DNA from: Geosiphon pyriformis
Lineage: Eukaryota; Glomeromycota; Glomeromycetes; Archaeosporales; Geosiphonaceae
Direction of reading: 5' to 3'
DNA length: 64,000 nucleotides
Assembly: GCA_016748015.1 (NCBI GenBank)
Contig: JAAOMT010000414.1
Span: 1 to 64,000 of the forward strand
Positions 48,493-61,970 of the stretch are shown piece after piece. Both the position numbers and the translations under genes were made by a program. Numbering within the stretch: the first letter of the stretch is position 1; every line of letters begins with the position of its first letter. Under the pieces are notes generated by a model. It saw only the letters and a program-made list of their open reading frames with translations, made no database searches and had not been told where the DNA came from.

Positions 48493-50352
48493 CAGTTAGA
48501 CACTTCACAATCTTTTCTGTTTGAATACAAGGCTATTATCGGCAGTGACATTTTTGTTATGAAGGAAGTCAAGAAAAAGTCGCTTTCTGGTGCTGCTGTA
48601 GTTGACTTTTTTTCTAAAAAGAAGCACAAGAGTGGTTTATTGGAAGAATCTGTTAAGATGGTTGGTATTTCTGCTAGTGACATCTCTGGTGGTACTGCTG
48701 AAAGTATAAATGAAAATACTATTAAGTCAGAGAGTATTGATATGGAAGAGAAGTATTTGGTGGAGAAAACCAGTTTTCAGCATGAAAGTGAGGAAGAGTT
48801 TGGTGGTAATAATACTAAAATAATGCCCAAGGTCCCAAAAAAGTTGTTACTAAGCGTACTCTTGGAAAGCCTCTTGGCACTATTAACTTCAGCATGGAAA
48901 ATGATGATAATAATAATATTTTGGATAAATTACTCTCTCTTCCTCCCTCTTTTTTTCTCAAAAATATGGTACAGGTCTCAATTAGGAAATCTTTTGCTTT
49001 GGATATTGATCTTACAATGGTGGCTGGCAAGTTCTCTCAAGAAAAATTAGCTTATGTCAGAAAAATTTTCTTTGAAGTAAATGGTTTTGGAGGGGCCTCT
49101 ACCTCCTCAAAATTTGGTGGAATCATTTAGGCTTTTTTTACTTCTAAAAAGGCAATGTTGGCTGCAGCAAAATTGGTGAATGATCATGGTGTTGTGGTAA
49201 ACACCAATCTCAAATGTTCTGTTAACAATTGTATAAATTGGGCAATTGTGTTAAAGAAAATTTCAGTGGGAACATCTGTTGAGGCTGTGTAAGCTGTGGT
49301 ATCTGATTTTGGAAAGATTAAGGTGATTAAAATGCAATTAGTGAGTTTGTGACAAAAAGTGATCATCAAATTGGAAGATCAGATACAAGCTGATCTTTTG
49401 GCTTCTGAATAGTCTATTTTTATCAAAAAAGATGGCCAGAGCTGATGTCAACAAACAAACATGGAATGCCAGAGATAATTATAAAGCATTGCTCTATACT
49501 TTCTCCATGGGAATGACTGCTTATGATTTGTGCGACTTCATTGATTCTGTAGGTGAGAAAATCTGTGTTATCAATCATAATCCTGTCACCTATACTTGTG
49601 TTCATTATGCTACAGTGTGTTTTGATTCTGAGGTGAATTTAGTTAAAGCAATTGCTGTGATCCCTGTTATAAAGAGAGTTGGTCTCCGTTGGTTTCACCT
49701 TTCATTGGCTTTGTGTTCAGAGTGTAAAAATTCTAGTCATACATCTCTCACTTGTAAGTCAGTTAAGATTAGGTCAATTCCCAGAGGCAAGAAAGCCCCT
49801 CTTTCAGCTTAAAACCAGTTCAGATTGGCAAAGATTTATGAAAAAAAGTTAGCATCTATCTTCCATCCTCTGGCTTTCAGTAAAAAAACTTGAACATCAG
49901 TGGTTGGTACTCTTTCTGTGGATTTTCTTCGTAGTACCTACTCCTATTTTGGTTCTATTGATGATAGTAAACCTCTCTTTTCTGGTATGAATGATTTGAA
50001 AAAACAATTGGTCAATATTGAAAGCAGTCTCATCAGTTTCACAGAACAAATTGGTGAGTTGGCTAAGAGATTAAACTCTCTTATGCTAGCAGTTTTCCAG
50101 TTTAGCCATGGATGTTAGCTGCTGGTGACCCCCTCTTCACAAAATCTAGAGAGTGATATAGTGATGAAAGTGGACTCAAGTGAGACCAATGGTGGTGAGG
50201 CTGTTATGGTTTTGGATTCATTTGTGTCCCCCCACATGATCAAGTTAAAAAATATGTTGGAGGGTCTTTCTGCTTCTGTTCTGAGCCTGTCTGCCTGTTT
50301 CAATGGTCTGGTTTTGGTTGGTGGTGCACTTCCCCAACCTTCTTCTCAATAA
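48493..50352 (+). pseudogene. LINE-C ORF1 relic
   Basis: Begins around MKEVKKKSLSGAAVVDFFSK (48559), continues NTIKSESIDMEEKYLVEKTS, frameshifts near 48840, and resumes with VSIRKSFALDIDLTMVAGKF and VNGFGGASTSSKFGG, a block shared with D. A TAG at ~49128 follows; then ARADVNKQTWNARDNYKALLY and GMTAYDLCDFIDSVGEKIC. The zinc knuckle CSECKNSSHTSLTC (CX2CX4HX4C) is intact near 49711-49752. The end (LPQPSSQ at 50352) corresponds to the LINE-B terminus. Several stops and one or more frameshifts. Confidence 0.78.
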
Positions 50353-50359
50353 ACATTCT

Positions 50360-53300
50360 AGTTTGAAAAGTTGCAACTTGCAATGTTGAAGAATGAACAA
50401 TCCTGCAAAACAGGATGATATCATTCATTGGCATAAGGACATGGGCAACTTAATTTCTATTTTTATGGAATCAAAACTAAAGGGAAAGATTTGCCTATGG
50501 ATTTCTAATAGGTTTGATGGCATTCGGGTCTTCACTTTTAGTTTGGAATCTGGTCATCTGGGTGCTAGTGTTGTTGTTGTTATGGATTTGTCTTTAGCAA
50601 GACATGTAAGTAGAGTTTCTAAGGTGCCTGGTTGGCTTCTTTTCATTAAACTGCTTTTTAAGAATAAGATTTTGGTGTCAATTTTGGGACTTTACACTGG
50701 TGCTTTCTCAGTGGTTTGGTTCTCTCAGGCTGGTAAAATCAACTCTTTTATTGCAAAGGCTACAAATAAATCATCTTTTGTCATCCTTAATAATAATTTC
50801 AATGAAGATGGCTCTCATAAGTGTGCGAGTTTCAAAAAATGTGTTGATTTGGGGCTTGTTAATTCTTTGGTTGGTGGTCTGGCTATCAAAGAACCTACTT
50901 GGGCAAACTTTAGAGGAATCATAAAAACAATTAACTTCATATTTGTCTCTCCAAATCTGGTTAATGCAATAGTGTACTGAGAGGTTTTGGAGATCAATGA
51001 GTATTTTGACACAGATCACAAGGCAGTTTCTATGTCTGTAGGTCTTGGTGGTCTTTTGGACACATGGCTGAACTCTTTTCGCAAACAGGTAAATAAAGAT
51101 TGGTGGAAGTTCAATTTCAAGGATGCTAGTGAAGATAAGTGGAATGATTTCAAAAATGCTATGATGGCCAATGCAGCAATGTTCTCAAATGAGTTTGCTG
51201 CAGCTTTAAGGTTCTCAGATTTAGATACAATATAGAATGTTATTTGTAAAGTTATGGTATTTTCAGTTAATAAAATATTCAAAAAAAAATGGTTTAAGAA
51301 CAATAATTATGTCTTTACCAAAGGGTCTTCAAGATTTCACAGATTAGAACTTTTAGTTTCAAAGATTGTTAGGGCTTTTTGCAGGGGTGGTGTTAATGAT
51401 TTTGTTTCTCTTATGAAATGCTGGTGTTCTTTGGATGGTGCTAAAGCTTTAGTCATTTAGGATTTAGTAGACTCTGGTGCATCTTTTAATTGTGTTCATT
51501 CTGTCCTTTCTTATGCTAAAAAATTTTATCATGCTTTAAAGCTGGCAAAATTTCTGAAAGCTAAAGATGCAAACATTTAATCTGCTATAGACAAAAGGAT
51601 GGAGAGCTTCAAAATGAATAAAGATTATACTATTAAAAATGTGTTGGAGTGCCCATTTCACAAGGTGGTGCTTGATCATTTGGTTGTTGGTAACAAGCTA
51701 GTTCTGAAGCCTGGATTGGTTAAGTCTAAGGTTGATACAATTATGGAAAGTTGGATTCAGAAGCATCAGTTAGTCCCAGATGTTTTTAATAATTAGTGTC
51801 ATTAGTATCAGTCTTTGGGATATGTTTTTGATAGAGCTTTTTCTGATGTGATGTGTTCAATTGATTTTAATGAATTTTTTGGAGTGGTTTCTAATCTGCT
51901 TGATGGCAAAGCTGCTGGTTTCTTGGGTATCTCGAATGAGCTTTGAAAGCATTATGATAAATCTATTCTGGACATGCTCTTGGTGCTTCTGAACTGTTGT
52001 TTGTCTGATGAATCTGTTCCTCATCCTTAGAAAGAAGCCTGGGTTTTGATGATTCTTAAACCATATAAATGGGAGGATGTTTTAATAAATACTTGCCCTA
52101 TTGCATTGATTGAAACAGCTTACAAAATTTTTTCCAAGATTCTCTCTGATGGAATTTCCTTAGCTTACAGTACTTTTGATGTTCTTTATGGAAACAATTT
52201 TTTGGTTTTAAAGGGTACAACAACTCAGTCTCCTATTTTTGCAATTGACTCAGTCATTGAGGATACTTTAAAGAAAGACCGGGAGCTCTGGCTGGTTTTG
52301 CAGGATATGCGGAAAGCATATAATTTGGTTGGCTGGGATTATTTTGAGAAAAGTTTGGTCAAAATTAAGATGTGTAACAGATTCATTTGATTTTTTGGTT
52401 ATATTCATAGGGGTCATATTAATTGAGTTATGACAGATTTTGGTTTAACAGATAGTTATCATGTGCATGATAGTTTGAACCAAAGAGAAGTTTTTTCTTC
52501 CTTCTGTGGCATGTGTTTTATGATCCTCTTTTGTGTGAAGTCAAGTGCCAGGAGAGTGTGTGTGGATACAGAATCAATTCTCATTTTATTTCCAAGAGTG
52601 GTCGCACTAAATCTCAGGCTGGATTTTCCTCCTTTTTTGCTGCTGGTGCTTTTGTTGATGATACAATTTGGTTTGGTAACAGTCAAAATACTACTTAACA
52701 TATTCTTGACATTGTTAGTGAATTTTTCCAGATCAATGACATTTCTATTAACAATGAAAAGATAGTGGTTATTTCTATTAATAGTAGAATCACTGATCCT
52801 TTTGTGGTTCTCCCATTACTATTGCCAAAAAAAAGGAATTTCATCAGTATTTGGGCATTTTTCTTTCAACTGAGAGCCTTTTAAAGCCTAGTTTGGCTAA
52901 AGTGCATTCAGATGTTTGATTCTTCTCCAATTTGGTCCTAAGAAAAGCTGTGTCAGATAAGCAGTTCTTATATTTAGTGTCAGCAGTTTTTTACTCTATT
53001 GTTAGCTACAGAATACAGTTTAGCTTTGTTTTTATTGGTGTGTGCAACAAATGGGATACTCTAATTTATAAGGGCTTGAAGCTTAAGTCTGGTCTGCCAT
53101 TTAACTTTCCTAGTGATACTATTCACCACCCTTCTTTTTATGGTTTGAAATTTTTTTTGCAAATTCAGTCTGAGAGTAAGATTGCTTTACTTGTTAGCTT
53201 TGTGAACTCTGGTGGAATTCTGGGTCACTTATTTTTTCACCAGTCTCATGACCTACAAATTTGGTGTTAGCACTTTGTTCATATATTGGTCTCTCTTGTT

Positions 53301-55024
53301 TGTACTCATGTCAGTGCTTCTAATAATTTCCTGGCAGACATAGTTTGTATTCTTCTTGATTATAATTTGTCTTTGGGTGGCTCCATGGCCAGTTCTTTTT
53401 GGTTCCATAATAGTATGCCCATGTCTGCTGTTCTGGGTGAATTAAAGTTTGTCAAATTTTTTTCTTCTCTTTAGCGGTATGATATTGCATTTGTGGAGCA
53501 ACTTCATAATCATTATGGTATTGTCTTTGATTGGTACATCTTTAAGCAGTGGAAGAGGTTGAACCCCCATGGCCCTGTTCTGGAATGGTTCAAGTTGTCT
53601 GCTACATTTTTCAATGATGTAACTCTCTCTTCAGCTCATTTCATGGCTTTGTGTAGTGTTGGTTCTTTGAACATTCTTGAATTCAGTGACTTTGTGTCTG
53701 TTTGTGATTGTCTTTCACAAGTTGATACTAGTGTTTTATCTGTGTACACTGATGGATTCTTGAAAAACTTAGGCACAGTCAACTGTAGAGCCAATACTAT
53801 TGCTTTTTTTGAGGACATTGGTTCGGGTTTGGGTGTTGGTGTGTTGGGTTTGATGTCTTTGACTCTGGTGGAATTGCAGGCTATTGTATTATCTCTGGAG
53901 TGTGTTTTCTTATCTAGTTCTGTTTGCTTGTTTTCGAATAGTCAATCTACATTGGATGTTTGTAAGTCGGAATTGGGTATGGTGTGTTCTGATTTTTGCA
54001 ATTACTATTGGATTGAGCATTGACATATCTTTAATGTTATTCATAATAAGAATTTGAGAGTTAGTTGGCACAAAGTGAAAGATCACTCTGGTGTTTCAGA
54101 AAATGAGCATGCCAATGTTATCGCTGGTAATGCTTCTTTTTTAGGTTGGCGTCTTTCTCCTCATGTAAATGAACATTTTATTGTGGCTAATGGTAATTTA
54201 GTTTCTGGCAATTTTAGACACTTTGTGCATAATATTTTTTGTTCTATTTGTCGTGCACATTAGGAGATTGGTTCTGGTTGCAAATTTTTGGAGAACAGTT
54301 TGCTTTCTGAGGTTGACTGGATCTGTTTTTCATTAATGTGGCATCCTGATTTGCACATGGCTACTGGTTTTACCAGCTGGCCCTTAACTAATGCACATAC
54401 TTATTTCATGAAGGCTTTACATTATCGCCTGTCTGTTGCCATTCGGAAGTGTCTTTATAGTAGATTTTATCCCAGTGTATTGTGTTTATATTGTGGTGAA
54501 GTGAAGGTGTTGGATCATGTGTTTTCTTGTAAGGTTGACAAGTCTGCCTGCTGTTTGTTATTGGACTCCCATGTGGATTCTTGGAGAGCACTTTCTGATT
54601 TCACTCATGTTTCTTCATGTGTGTTATAGCTGTTGTCATTCTGCACTTTTGGTTTTTCTGTGTTTATGGCTCTCTTTAAGAGTTTTGTTTTTGATAGTTG
54701 GTTTCATAAGGCTGTTTATGTCTTCCACAATTCCAAGATAGCTGGTTTGGAAATTGTTAAGTTTGTGTGCTCTTTCAGTATGGCTTTTAGAGATAATATA
54801 TGGTTGGTTTATGCTAAGCACCATGCCTATATAGAAAAGCATGGTTTGATTTTTCCTGACATTTGGCTCTCATCTTGGTTTCTGGTTTGTCTTCAGGGTT
54901 TTCTGCTGGTGTAGTGAAACTGCTTGGTGTGATTAATGCTTTTGGTGTATGTTTTGGTTTTCACAAATCTTGTTCATTTTTCTCAGGTCTTAGTAGTTTA
55001 GTCTCAGTTTATATAGCTGCATAG
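50360..55024 (+). pseudogene. LINE-C ORF2 relic (endonuclease, RT, RNase H, zf-RVT)
   Basis: This copy has the best preserved RT core: AFVDD at 52648-52662 keeps both catalytic Asp residues, unlike B and D. Endonuclease: NNPAKQDDIIHWHKDM, MESKLKGK, LNNNFNED (the GDFN Asp changed to Asn), FVSPNLVN, and an intact FDTDH motif (~51002). The RT region includes IPK-like LKPYKWEDVL, VLQDMRKAYNLVGW and GLNQREV-like sequence. RNase H: VYTDGFL, VELQA, FSNSQSTLD (Asp to Asn), ENEHANVIA (last Asp to Asn). zf-RVT CLYCGEVKVLDHVFSC (~54481-54530) is intact. Stops lie at ~51234, ~51459, 51944-51946, 52028-52030, ~52388 and elsewhere; most replace Trp, Gln or Arg codons. Confidence 0.85.
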
Positions 55025-55399
55025 TATTGTTCTGATCGGTTCAAGTGGCTGGTCACATGTAAGAAGTGCATGATTCACACCTAGTTTAGATCATTTCTTT
55101 GATATATAGTACTAGGCTGTGTTTGGATCTCACTTGTTAAATAAATAAATAAATAGATAAAATAATAACTAAAATATTTATAAGATTAATCTTATATATT
55201 AATTTAATTTATTTATTAAAGTTGAATTATTTTTTTATTATTTTTATTGTTATATAATACTATTTTTTTTGTTATTAAGCTTTTAATAAATAAAGCCCAA
55301 TTACTATTTAGTACACAAAGCCAAACTAAGTAGCCAAAACTAGATGTGACTTACATATTTTCTACATGTGGCTAGCCACTCAGGCCAGACAAGACAACA

Positions 55400-58300
55400 C
55401 TACACACCTAAAACAACACAAGGACTACAATCCAAATCTGTGAAAAAAAGACAGAGCCATTGATGGCCAAAACTAACCACAAAAAACTCAATAATACCAA
55501 GCATGCTAACCACTCTTTCTGACAGCAAAGACTCAACACAACATAACAAACCTGAAACCACACTATCATTACCTACCAAGCCTGCTCTTTCCATCTTTGC
55601 CCTATGTTTACATCTCACCAGCCAAATTTTAGAGTGATACAACTCAGCTAATTGCCTAACAAACCCAATAATCATGCAAAAAGCCTCTTTTTTCTCATCA
55701 AAAACATTGATGGCTTCCTCATACCAGTCTTTAAGCACAAACTTCTTGCACAAAACTGAATACAAGTCAACATCCGAAGAGCACTGACTAAGAGCCTGCA
55801 AAACAGCAGAAGAAGCTGGGCCAACAACACCCAACAAAGAATTCCAAAATGCAAAAGCTTTAGCCAAAACCTCCTCCCAAACTCCAGCATCCAATACACA
55901 AGTAAAAACATGATCAGGCATTTCCACTTTATCACACAATAAACACAACATGTCAGAATACCTCCTATTATACAACTTTTTTTTAACCACAACAGGCAGC
56001 CATTAGTACACAGCTTTTATCAGATATGTATGCAAACCAGAAGATTCCCAATTAGTAAAGCCAGCAAGCATATGAGAGTTAGGATGCCATACCCAAGCCA
56101 TAGCACTCCAGTTTACACACCCAACCAGATCACTCAGAACAACATCTTGGCCAGAACCAGCCTCCCAACGAGCATGACAAATAGACTGAAACACATTCCT
56201 GACAAATAGACTGAAACACATTCCTAACAAAATAACAAACATTGCCAGAAATGGCTGTATCTTCAGCCATCAGAAAATGTTCATGTATTCTCACAGGCAA
56301 AGAAAACTTAGAACACATAGCATAACCAGTAGCAACGTCAGTCTCCACATTATCCACAACTCCAGAATGGCCTTTGACCTTCACCCATCTTACAACAAAA
56401 TCTTTATCTCTAACTAAATTAAAAATATGATGTCTCTTTATCTAGCATGAAACATGAAAGTTAGGCACAGCCAAAGTCATTTCAGATACACACACATCAA
56501 TGGCAATCTGGCTGTCAAGATACAATACCATTGCACAAGAGGATAAGACGCATTCCAATACCAGAGTGACCATCTGCAACTTAGATAAAGTAGAAGACAA
56601 TAGACCTCAAACCTTAACACCAACACTTATATTCACAGAAAAAAAATATGCAGCCGTACCGTTAGCAATATCAGCAGTTCTAGCATTTTTTAATGACTCA
56701 TCTGTGTAAACATCAAACAAACCAGACCATATTTCATGTAAACCATTTTGAATATCAGAGAACTCCATAGAATTCAGAACATCTAGCTTAGGTAGAAGAC
56801 TGCTCCCAGCAGAAACAACCAATGAAGAGTTCATATCCAACAAAAACTTCATAACAGTCACAAACCAAAAAGAAACAGAGCCTCTCGGATCCAATCTCTT
56901 TTAATAATGAAAGGTCTTTCAATCTATCATGCGATTCTTTTTATCAAACAGCCTATCACTAAAAGTAACACCAAAACATTTCAACAAACAAACCAAGTTA
57001 AAGTAAAGAGCATTTCTCAACACAGAAGATATAGAAAACACACCAGAACTGCAAAAAGCACTTGGCAAATTGTTAGCTAAAGACAGCCTATTATTCAAGA
57101 AAATCTTAACCACACCAGCCAGAAAATTGTTCACAGGACCAACACATAACTTAACAGAAAACTGCAAGAGGTTTAGTGGAGCCCAACTCAAAATCTGCAA
57201 ATCCAAAAATTTATGATTGAATAAATGCCTGAAAATGCCAAAAGCATTGGAAAATGAAACTACAGCAGCTAATTTACACTCTGACTGCAATTGCTCAAAA
57301 GACTTCAAGCCATATAACAAGAGATGATATAACACTTTGACTAGAAAATTATGTGGTAGACGTGCTTTAGACCTAAAACCTTTTCAAACTATAGCATTTC
57401 ACTTGTGGTAAACCCCAAATAAAACAAAATTAAACTGGATTCTGTAGCTAATAATGAACTGCAGAACAGCTGAAACCAAATAAGAGAACTGCTTGTTAGT
57501 AATAATTTTTTTTAGCATCATATTGACAAAAAAGCACACATCAGAATGAGCTTTGGCCACATTCGGCTTAGACAACTCTTCAGTAAACAGAAAAATATCC
57601 AAGTATCTATGAGTCTTATCTTTTCTAGTTATTGAAATTGGCTGACCACTTATGCTCAAAGAAGCTATCTTAATACCCTAATTAATAGAAATGGCCACAG
57701 TTTTTTCATTGTTAATAGAAATGTCATTGATTGCAAAAAATTCACTAGCAATATTCAGAGCATACTGCATTGATACTTGACAATCACCAATCCAAATTGT
57801 ATCATTCACAAATGCACCTGCAGCAAAAAAAGAAGATAACTTGCCACTAGCCTTAATTCTACCAGTTTTCGCTACAAACTTAGTGTCAATATGATAACCA
57901 CACAAATGCTCATGCCTTTTAACTTCACATAAAAAGGGATTGTAGAAAATCTTTCAGAGAAAAGACAAAAAGACTTCACCCTGATCTAAGCCATTGTAAA
58001 TTCAGTATCCATCAATAAGACTAAAATTGTTTATAATTCTATTAACCCTATCACCATATATGCCACCAAAAAATCTAATAAACCTATCACACATTTTGAT
58101 CCGATGTAAGTTAGTCTCCAAGTAATGCCAACTCACAGAATCATAGGCCTTGTGCATGTCCTGAAGAACCAACCAAAGTTCATGATCTTTTTCAAGAGCA
58201 TTTTCGACAACCAAACCAACCACAAACACAGGAGATTGAATAGACATACCCTTCAAAACAGAAAAGTTATCACCACAAAGAACACTAAACTTGCTGCATA

Positions 58301-60108
58301 CAGAAGAGATTTTATCAAAAAAAATCTTGGAGAGAATTTTCCTGGCAGTCTTGATCAAAGCTATAGGCCATGTATTCATAAAAACTCTATCCCAATCATA
58401 AGATTTAGGAATTATTGAGACCCAAGCCCTTCTCCATAAAACAGGAACACTACTGACCAACAAACATGCATTCAACAACCTTAAAAGATATCCCAACACT
58501 CCATTGTCATCATGCTTCCAAAGTTTATTAGGAATGCCAGACAAACCAGCAGCTTTACCATTAGGCAGACCATTAACAACCAAGAGCAACTCACTCAAAC
58601 TGATAGCACTTATCATACTAGAAAAAGCACAATTCTGCACATAATTTAATAAAGCATATTGACGAGCCCAGAGATCAGACACCACCAAAAACACTGCCTA
58701 TTTTCTAGTCCAATTCTTCATGATCTTATCAACATTGAGCTTTACTTCCTTAGATTCCAAAATTAATTCATCATCTACCACTAAGTAATCCAGAACTACT
58801 TTGCAAAAAAGCCGATCCAAAACACTTTTGATCATGTTACCTTTGTCAGAGCAGAAATTTTCCATGTGCTTTGAGATTGCCAATCTAATAAAAGTCTCTT
58901 CAGCCAATCTTGACTCATACATTTTAGATCTTCTGTATTCTTTACAAACCAATGACAAATGTCTAAGAACCACCTTAGACTTCTTATCTAAGCCAACCAA
59001 GTCAGTAAAAGTATGAGCCTTGACACTATTCAACATTGACCACATCTTCACAAGATGATTAACTCCAAACAAGTCACCTAAACCAAACTTTTTAACAATT
59101 TGGCAATCAACAATTCTAAACCAAAAAACTTAGAAGAAAGTTTATTCTTAGAACAATGAAATTCACTAAACCAATGTTTCAAAAATGTCTCGTCAGCTGA
59201 TTCCACCATCACCCTCTCCAAAACTGTCCATATAGCATCCATATTATCATAAGTTTTAGCACCAAGAAATTCATCAGCAACTGCTAAAAGTTTGGCAAAA
59301 AGATAATTTCTAAATCCAGTCTACTTGAGGCCATCAACATCTTTGATTTTGAACTTTCAACAATCCTTATTAGTTTGTTTGTACAAGCTATTTAACTGAA
59401 CATCTAGAAGTCCACCCAAGCCAATTAAAACCAAAACAGCATTATGATTAGTATTAAAAAAACCAGATACAAAGCAAATCTGATGACCAGCAATGACAGA
59501 AGAAAAATTACTGCCAACAAAAATAAAATTGATTGTCTTTTCAACTCTCTATAAATTGTTCCATGTAAAGGCTTTTATCATATGATAATCAGTAAATGAA
59601 TTGACCAAATCCAGATCCAAACAGAACTTGAATGTTGCACTCTTTTTAGAATTATTCTCATTAAAATCCTCACCCAAAACCACAAAAGTGCTAAAGTTAA
59701 TAGCTTCTGCAATCACAGAGTTCACCTCCAAAGCTTGACCAAATCTGGTCTCAAAAGAGGCACCAGTGTACAAACCCAGAACTGTGACTGAAAGCTTGCC
59801 CTTAAACAAAAGCCAAATCAAAACAATTCAGCCAGAAATCTCCTTAATTTTAAACACATGGTGAACCAAAGAATTGTTCATAATTACAGCAACTCCAGTG
59901 CCAAGAAAACCTTTATCTGAGCCAAACATAAAGACACACACATCCTTAAACTTATTAGCAATCTAAGGCTTAATACTGAACCTTAATTTTGTTTCCATAA
60001 TGATAGATACCATATTTCTGGACTCTCTGTGCCAACAAACAACGTCTTCCTGCTTAGCAGGGACATTGAGATCTTAAACATTACATGTAGCAAACTTCCA
60101 CACTAACT
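55400..60108 (-). pseudogene. LINE-D ORF2 relic (endonuclease, RT, RNase H, zf-RVT)
   Basis: Endonuclease remains: LSVTVLGLYTGA and VVLGEDFNENNSKKSATFKF (59549-59821), keeping the catalytic GxDFN-type site. RT (58694-57399): LPNGKAAGLSGIPNKLWKHD, IPKSYDWDRVF, VLQDMHKAYDSVSWHYL, and AFVND at 57815-57801, the first catalytic Asp again Asn. RNase H (~56740-56330): VYTDESL, SKLQ (catalytic Glu to Lys), YLDSQIAID (Asp kept, codon 56514-56516), WVKVKGHSGVVDNVETDVATG. zf-RVT CLLCDKVEMPDHVFTC near 55955-55908. A short tandem duplication at about 56168-56225 (GACTGAAACACATTCCTGAC type) adds to the disruption. Long open stretches (230, 196 and 138 codons) show it is less decayed than B in places. Confidence 0.85.
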
Positions 60109-60111
60109 CCA

Positions 60112-61970
60112 TTATTGAGAAGAGAAAACAGCAGAAACCAAACCAGCATTGTTTATTTTGGCTGAAAAGCTCATAACCATAATTGCAAGATTCTTCAAAG
60201 TGTTTTCCATTTTCTTAATAACAGAAAAATTGAAAATCACTGCTCCCACAACAGTCTTACCACCAGTGGCCACACCCAAATTCTTATTCATTACTATATC
60301 CGCCTCTTGATTCTGTAATAATGGAGTTATCAATGGCTGACATCCAGGGCTAAGCTGGGAAACTATTGGCCCAAGTGCTTTTAACCTCTTAACTAGCATA
60401 TCAACATACTCTGTGAAGCTGGCAAAACTGTGCTCAAAGAGTGGCAAACCTATTATTGATTTCTATCACAACCAGTAGGAATGATTTCATCTTTAAAGAA
60501 GAGCCAATATTTAGTAAAACAACCCAGCCAAAGAGAGAGAAAAAAAAAGACCCACCAGCTATCTTAGCCCAAGAAAAACCACCAAAAGAAACAAGATGAG
60601 CAACTGGAGCAGATCATTTGGCATAGATTACAGCCAGCCTGCTTTTATTTGCATCTGAAAGCATCCTATGCAATGGTTTACCAGAAAAAATCTTTCCACC
60701 CTCAGCACAGCTCAATGATATATGATCTGTCTTCTTACAATTGGCACATTTGGCAGATACAAGACTAGACCAACACAAATTAGTGCCCCTGAACACTGGT
60801 ATAGTTCTTATGGTAGCATCCAATGATCCAGCAGAATTAAAACAAACAACAGTGCACCTGACTCAGGCATATGTAATTGGATGGTGATTGATAATACAAA
60901 TCTTCCCATCTACAGATCTAACAAAATTCCAAATATCATGAGCATTAGTTCTCATTGGCAGTGTGTAAAGCAATACCCTATAATGATCCTTTGCATCTCA
61001 TAATTCTTTGTCTGAATCAGCTCTGGCCACACACATGACATCCTTTCCAATTAAGATAGACCACTCAGCTGCAACCAAATCAGCATAATTTGATTACTTA
61101 AATTCCATCACTGCTTTTTGCTACAGCCCCATCAAATGTATCTTGATCGACTTAATTATTCCAAACTTGGATAGTGCAGCATGCACAGCCTCAGCTGATG
61201 TTCCAACTAGAATTTTTTTAACCACCACAGCCCAATCTAAGCAAGTATTTGATTTTTTAAGATTAGTGTTTACCAAAATATTCACTGCTCTTGCCTTTTC
61301 TATAGTCTGCGCCAAGCTAGCTTCAGAAGTAAAAAAAGCACAGATGATCCCAGAAAATTTTGAGGAAGTAGAGACCCCTCCAAAACTATTGACTTTTGAA
61401 AACAACCTTCTAATTACCATTAGCTTTTCTTAAGAAGATTTTCCAACCACTTTATTCAAGCCAATATCCAAAGCAAAAGACTTCCTAACAGAAACAGAAA
61501 CCAAATTTTTCAAGGGAGAGGGAAGTTTTAAGGGGACATTCAAGAGAACATCATCATCAATATCAAGATTTGAGAAATTTATCTTTCTTAATGGCTTGCC
61601 CAAAGCCTTTTTAGTTTTAACACCTGGCCCTTTAGGCATTTGATCATGATCCCCACCAGTAATAGTGCTACTCTTACCATAGTCAAAGCTAGTTTCTTCT
61701 ATTAGGCATTTCTCTTCCATATTAATACTCTCAGACTTAGTAGTGTCACCAGTCTCAGAACTCCAAAGACAACCATTAGGCACCTCAGTTGAAACCCCTC
61801 TGCCACCAACACTCTCTTCCAAAGTGACATTTTTTCTTTTTTTCCTTGACAAAACAGGCTTGAAACCATCACCAAAACCAGACTCTTTAGCAATCTTCTT
61901 TATGATGGCAATACTAGGGCCAACAGTGGTTTTGAAATCAAAAAACAGTTTGGTTTTATTATACTGAATG
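60112..61970 (-). pseudogene. LINE-D ORF1 relic
   Basis: The minus strand reads SRKKRKNVTLEESVGGRGVS, ESINMEEKCLIEETSFDYGK, a basic linker, then VSVRKSFALDIGLNKVVGKS, VNSFGGVSTSSKFSGIICAF, and after stops the zinc knuckle CANCKKTDHISLSC near 60765-60724. The Ser-rich helical C-terminus ends SAVFSSQ at 60112. One TAA at 61430 (SS*EKL; C reads SQEKL, so CAA to TAA) and TAG/TGA codons near 61118 and 61097 interrupt it. It is the most intact ORF1 of the RT-bearing copies. Confidence 0.8.

Larger units (their letters stand above)
48404..55160 (+). mobile_element. LINE-C: near-full-length non-LTR retrotransposon, inactivated
   Basis: About 6.75 kb directly behind LINE-B in the same orientation. 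The 5' end (CTTCTTTTTTTCCTACATCC) is shared with LINE-D, not with B or E, so C/D form one subfamily and B/E another. ORF1 48493-50352, ORF2 50360-55024, then a tail with AAGTGGCTGGTCACATGTAA, ATTCACACCTAGTTTAGATC and a terminal (AAAT)n run at 55138-55156. Confidence 0.88.

Noticed and set aside
43474-55024. Alternative genetic code (TGA/TAG as Trp) to explain LINE stops
   Set aside because: TAA also interrupts, frameshifts and lost catalytic residues coexist, and cellular genes in the window use ordinary stops.
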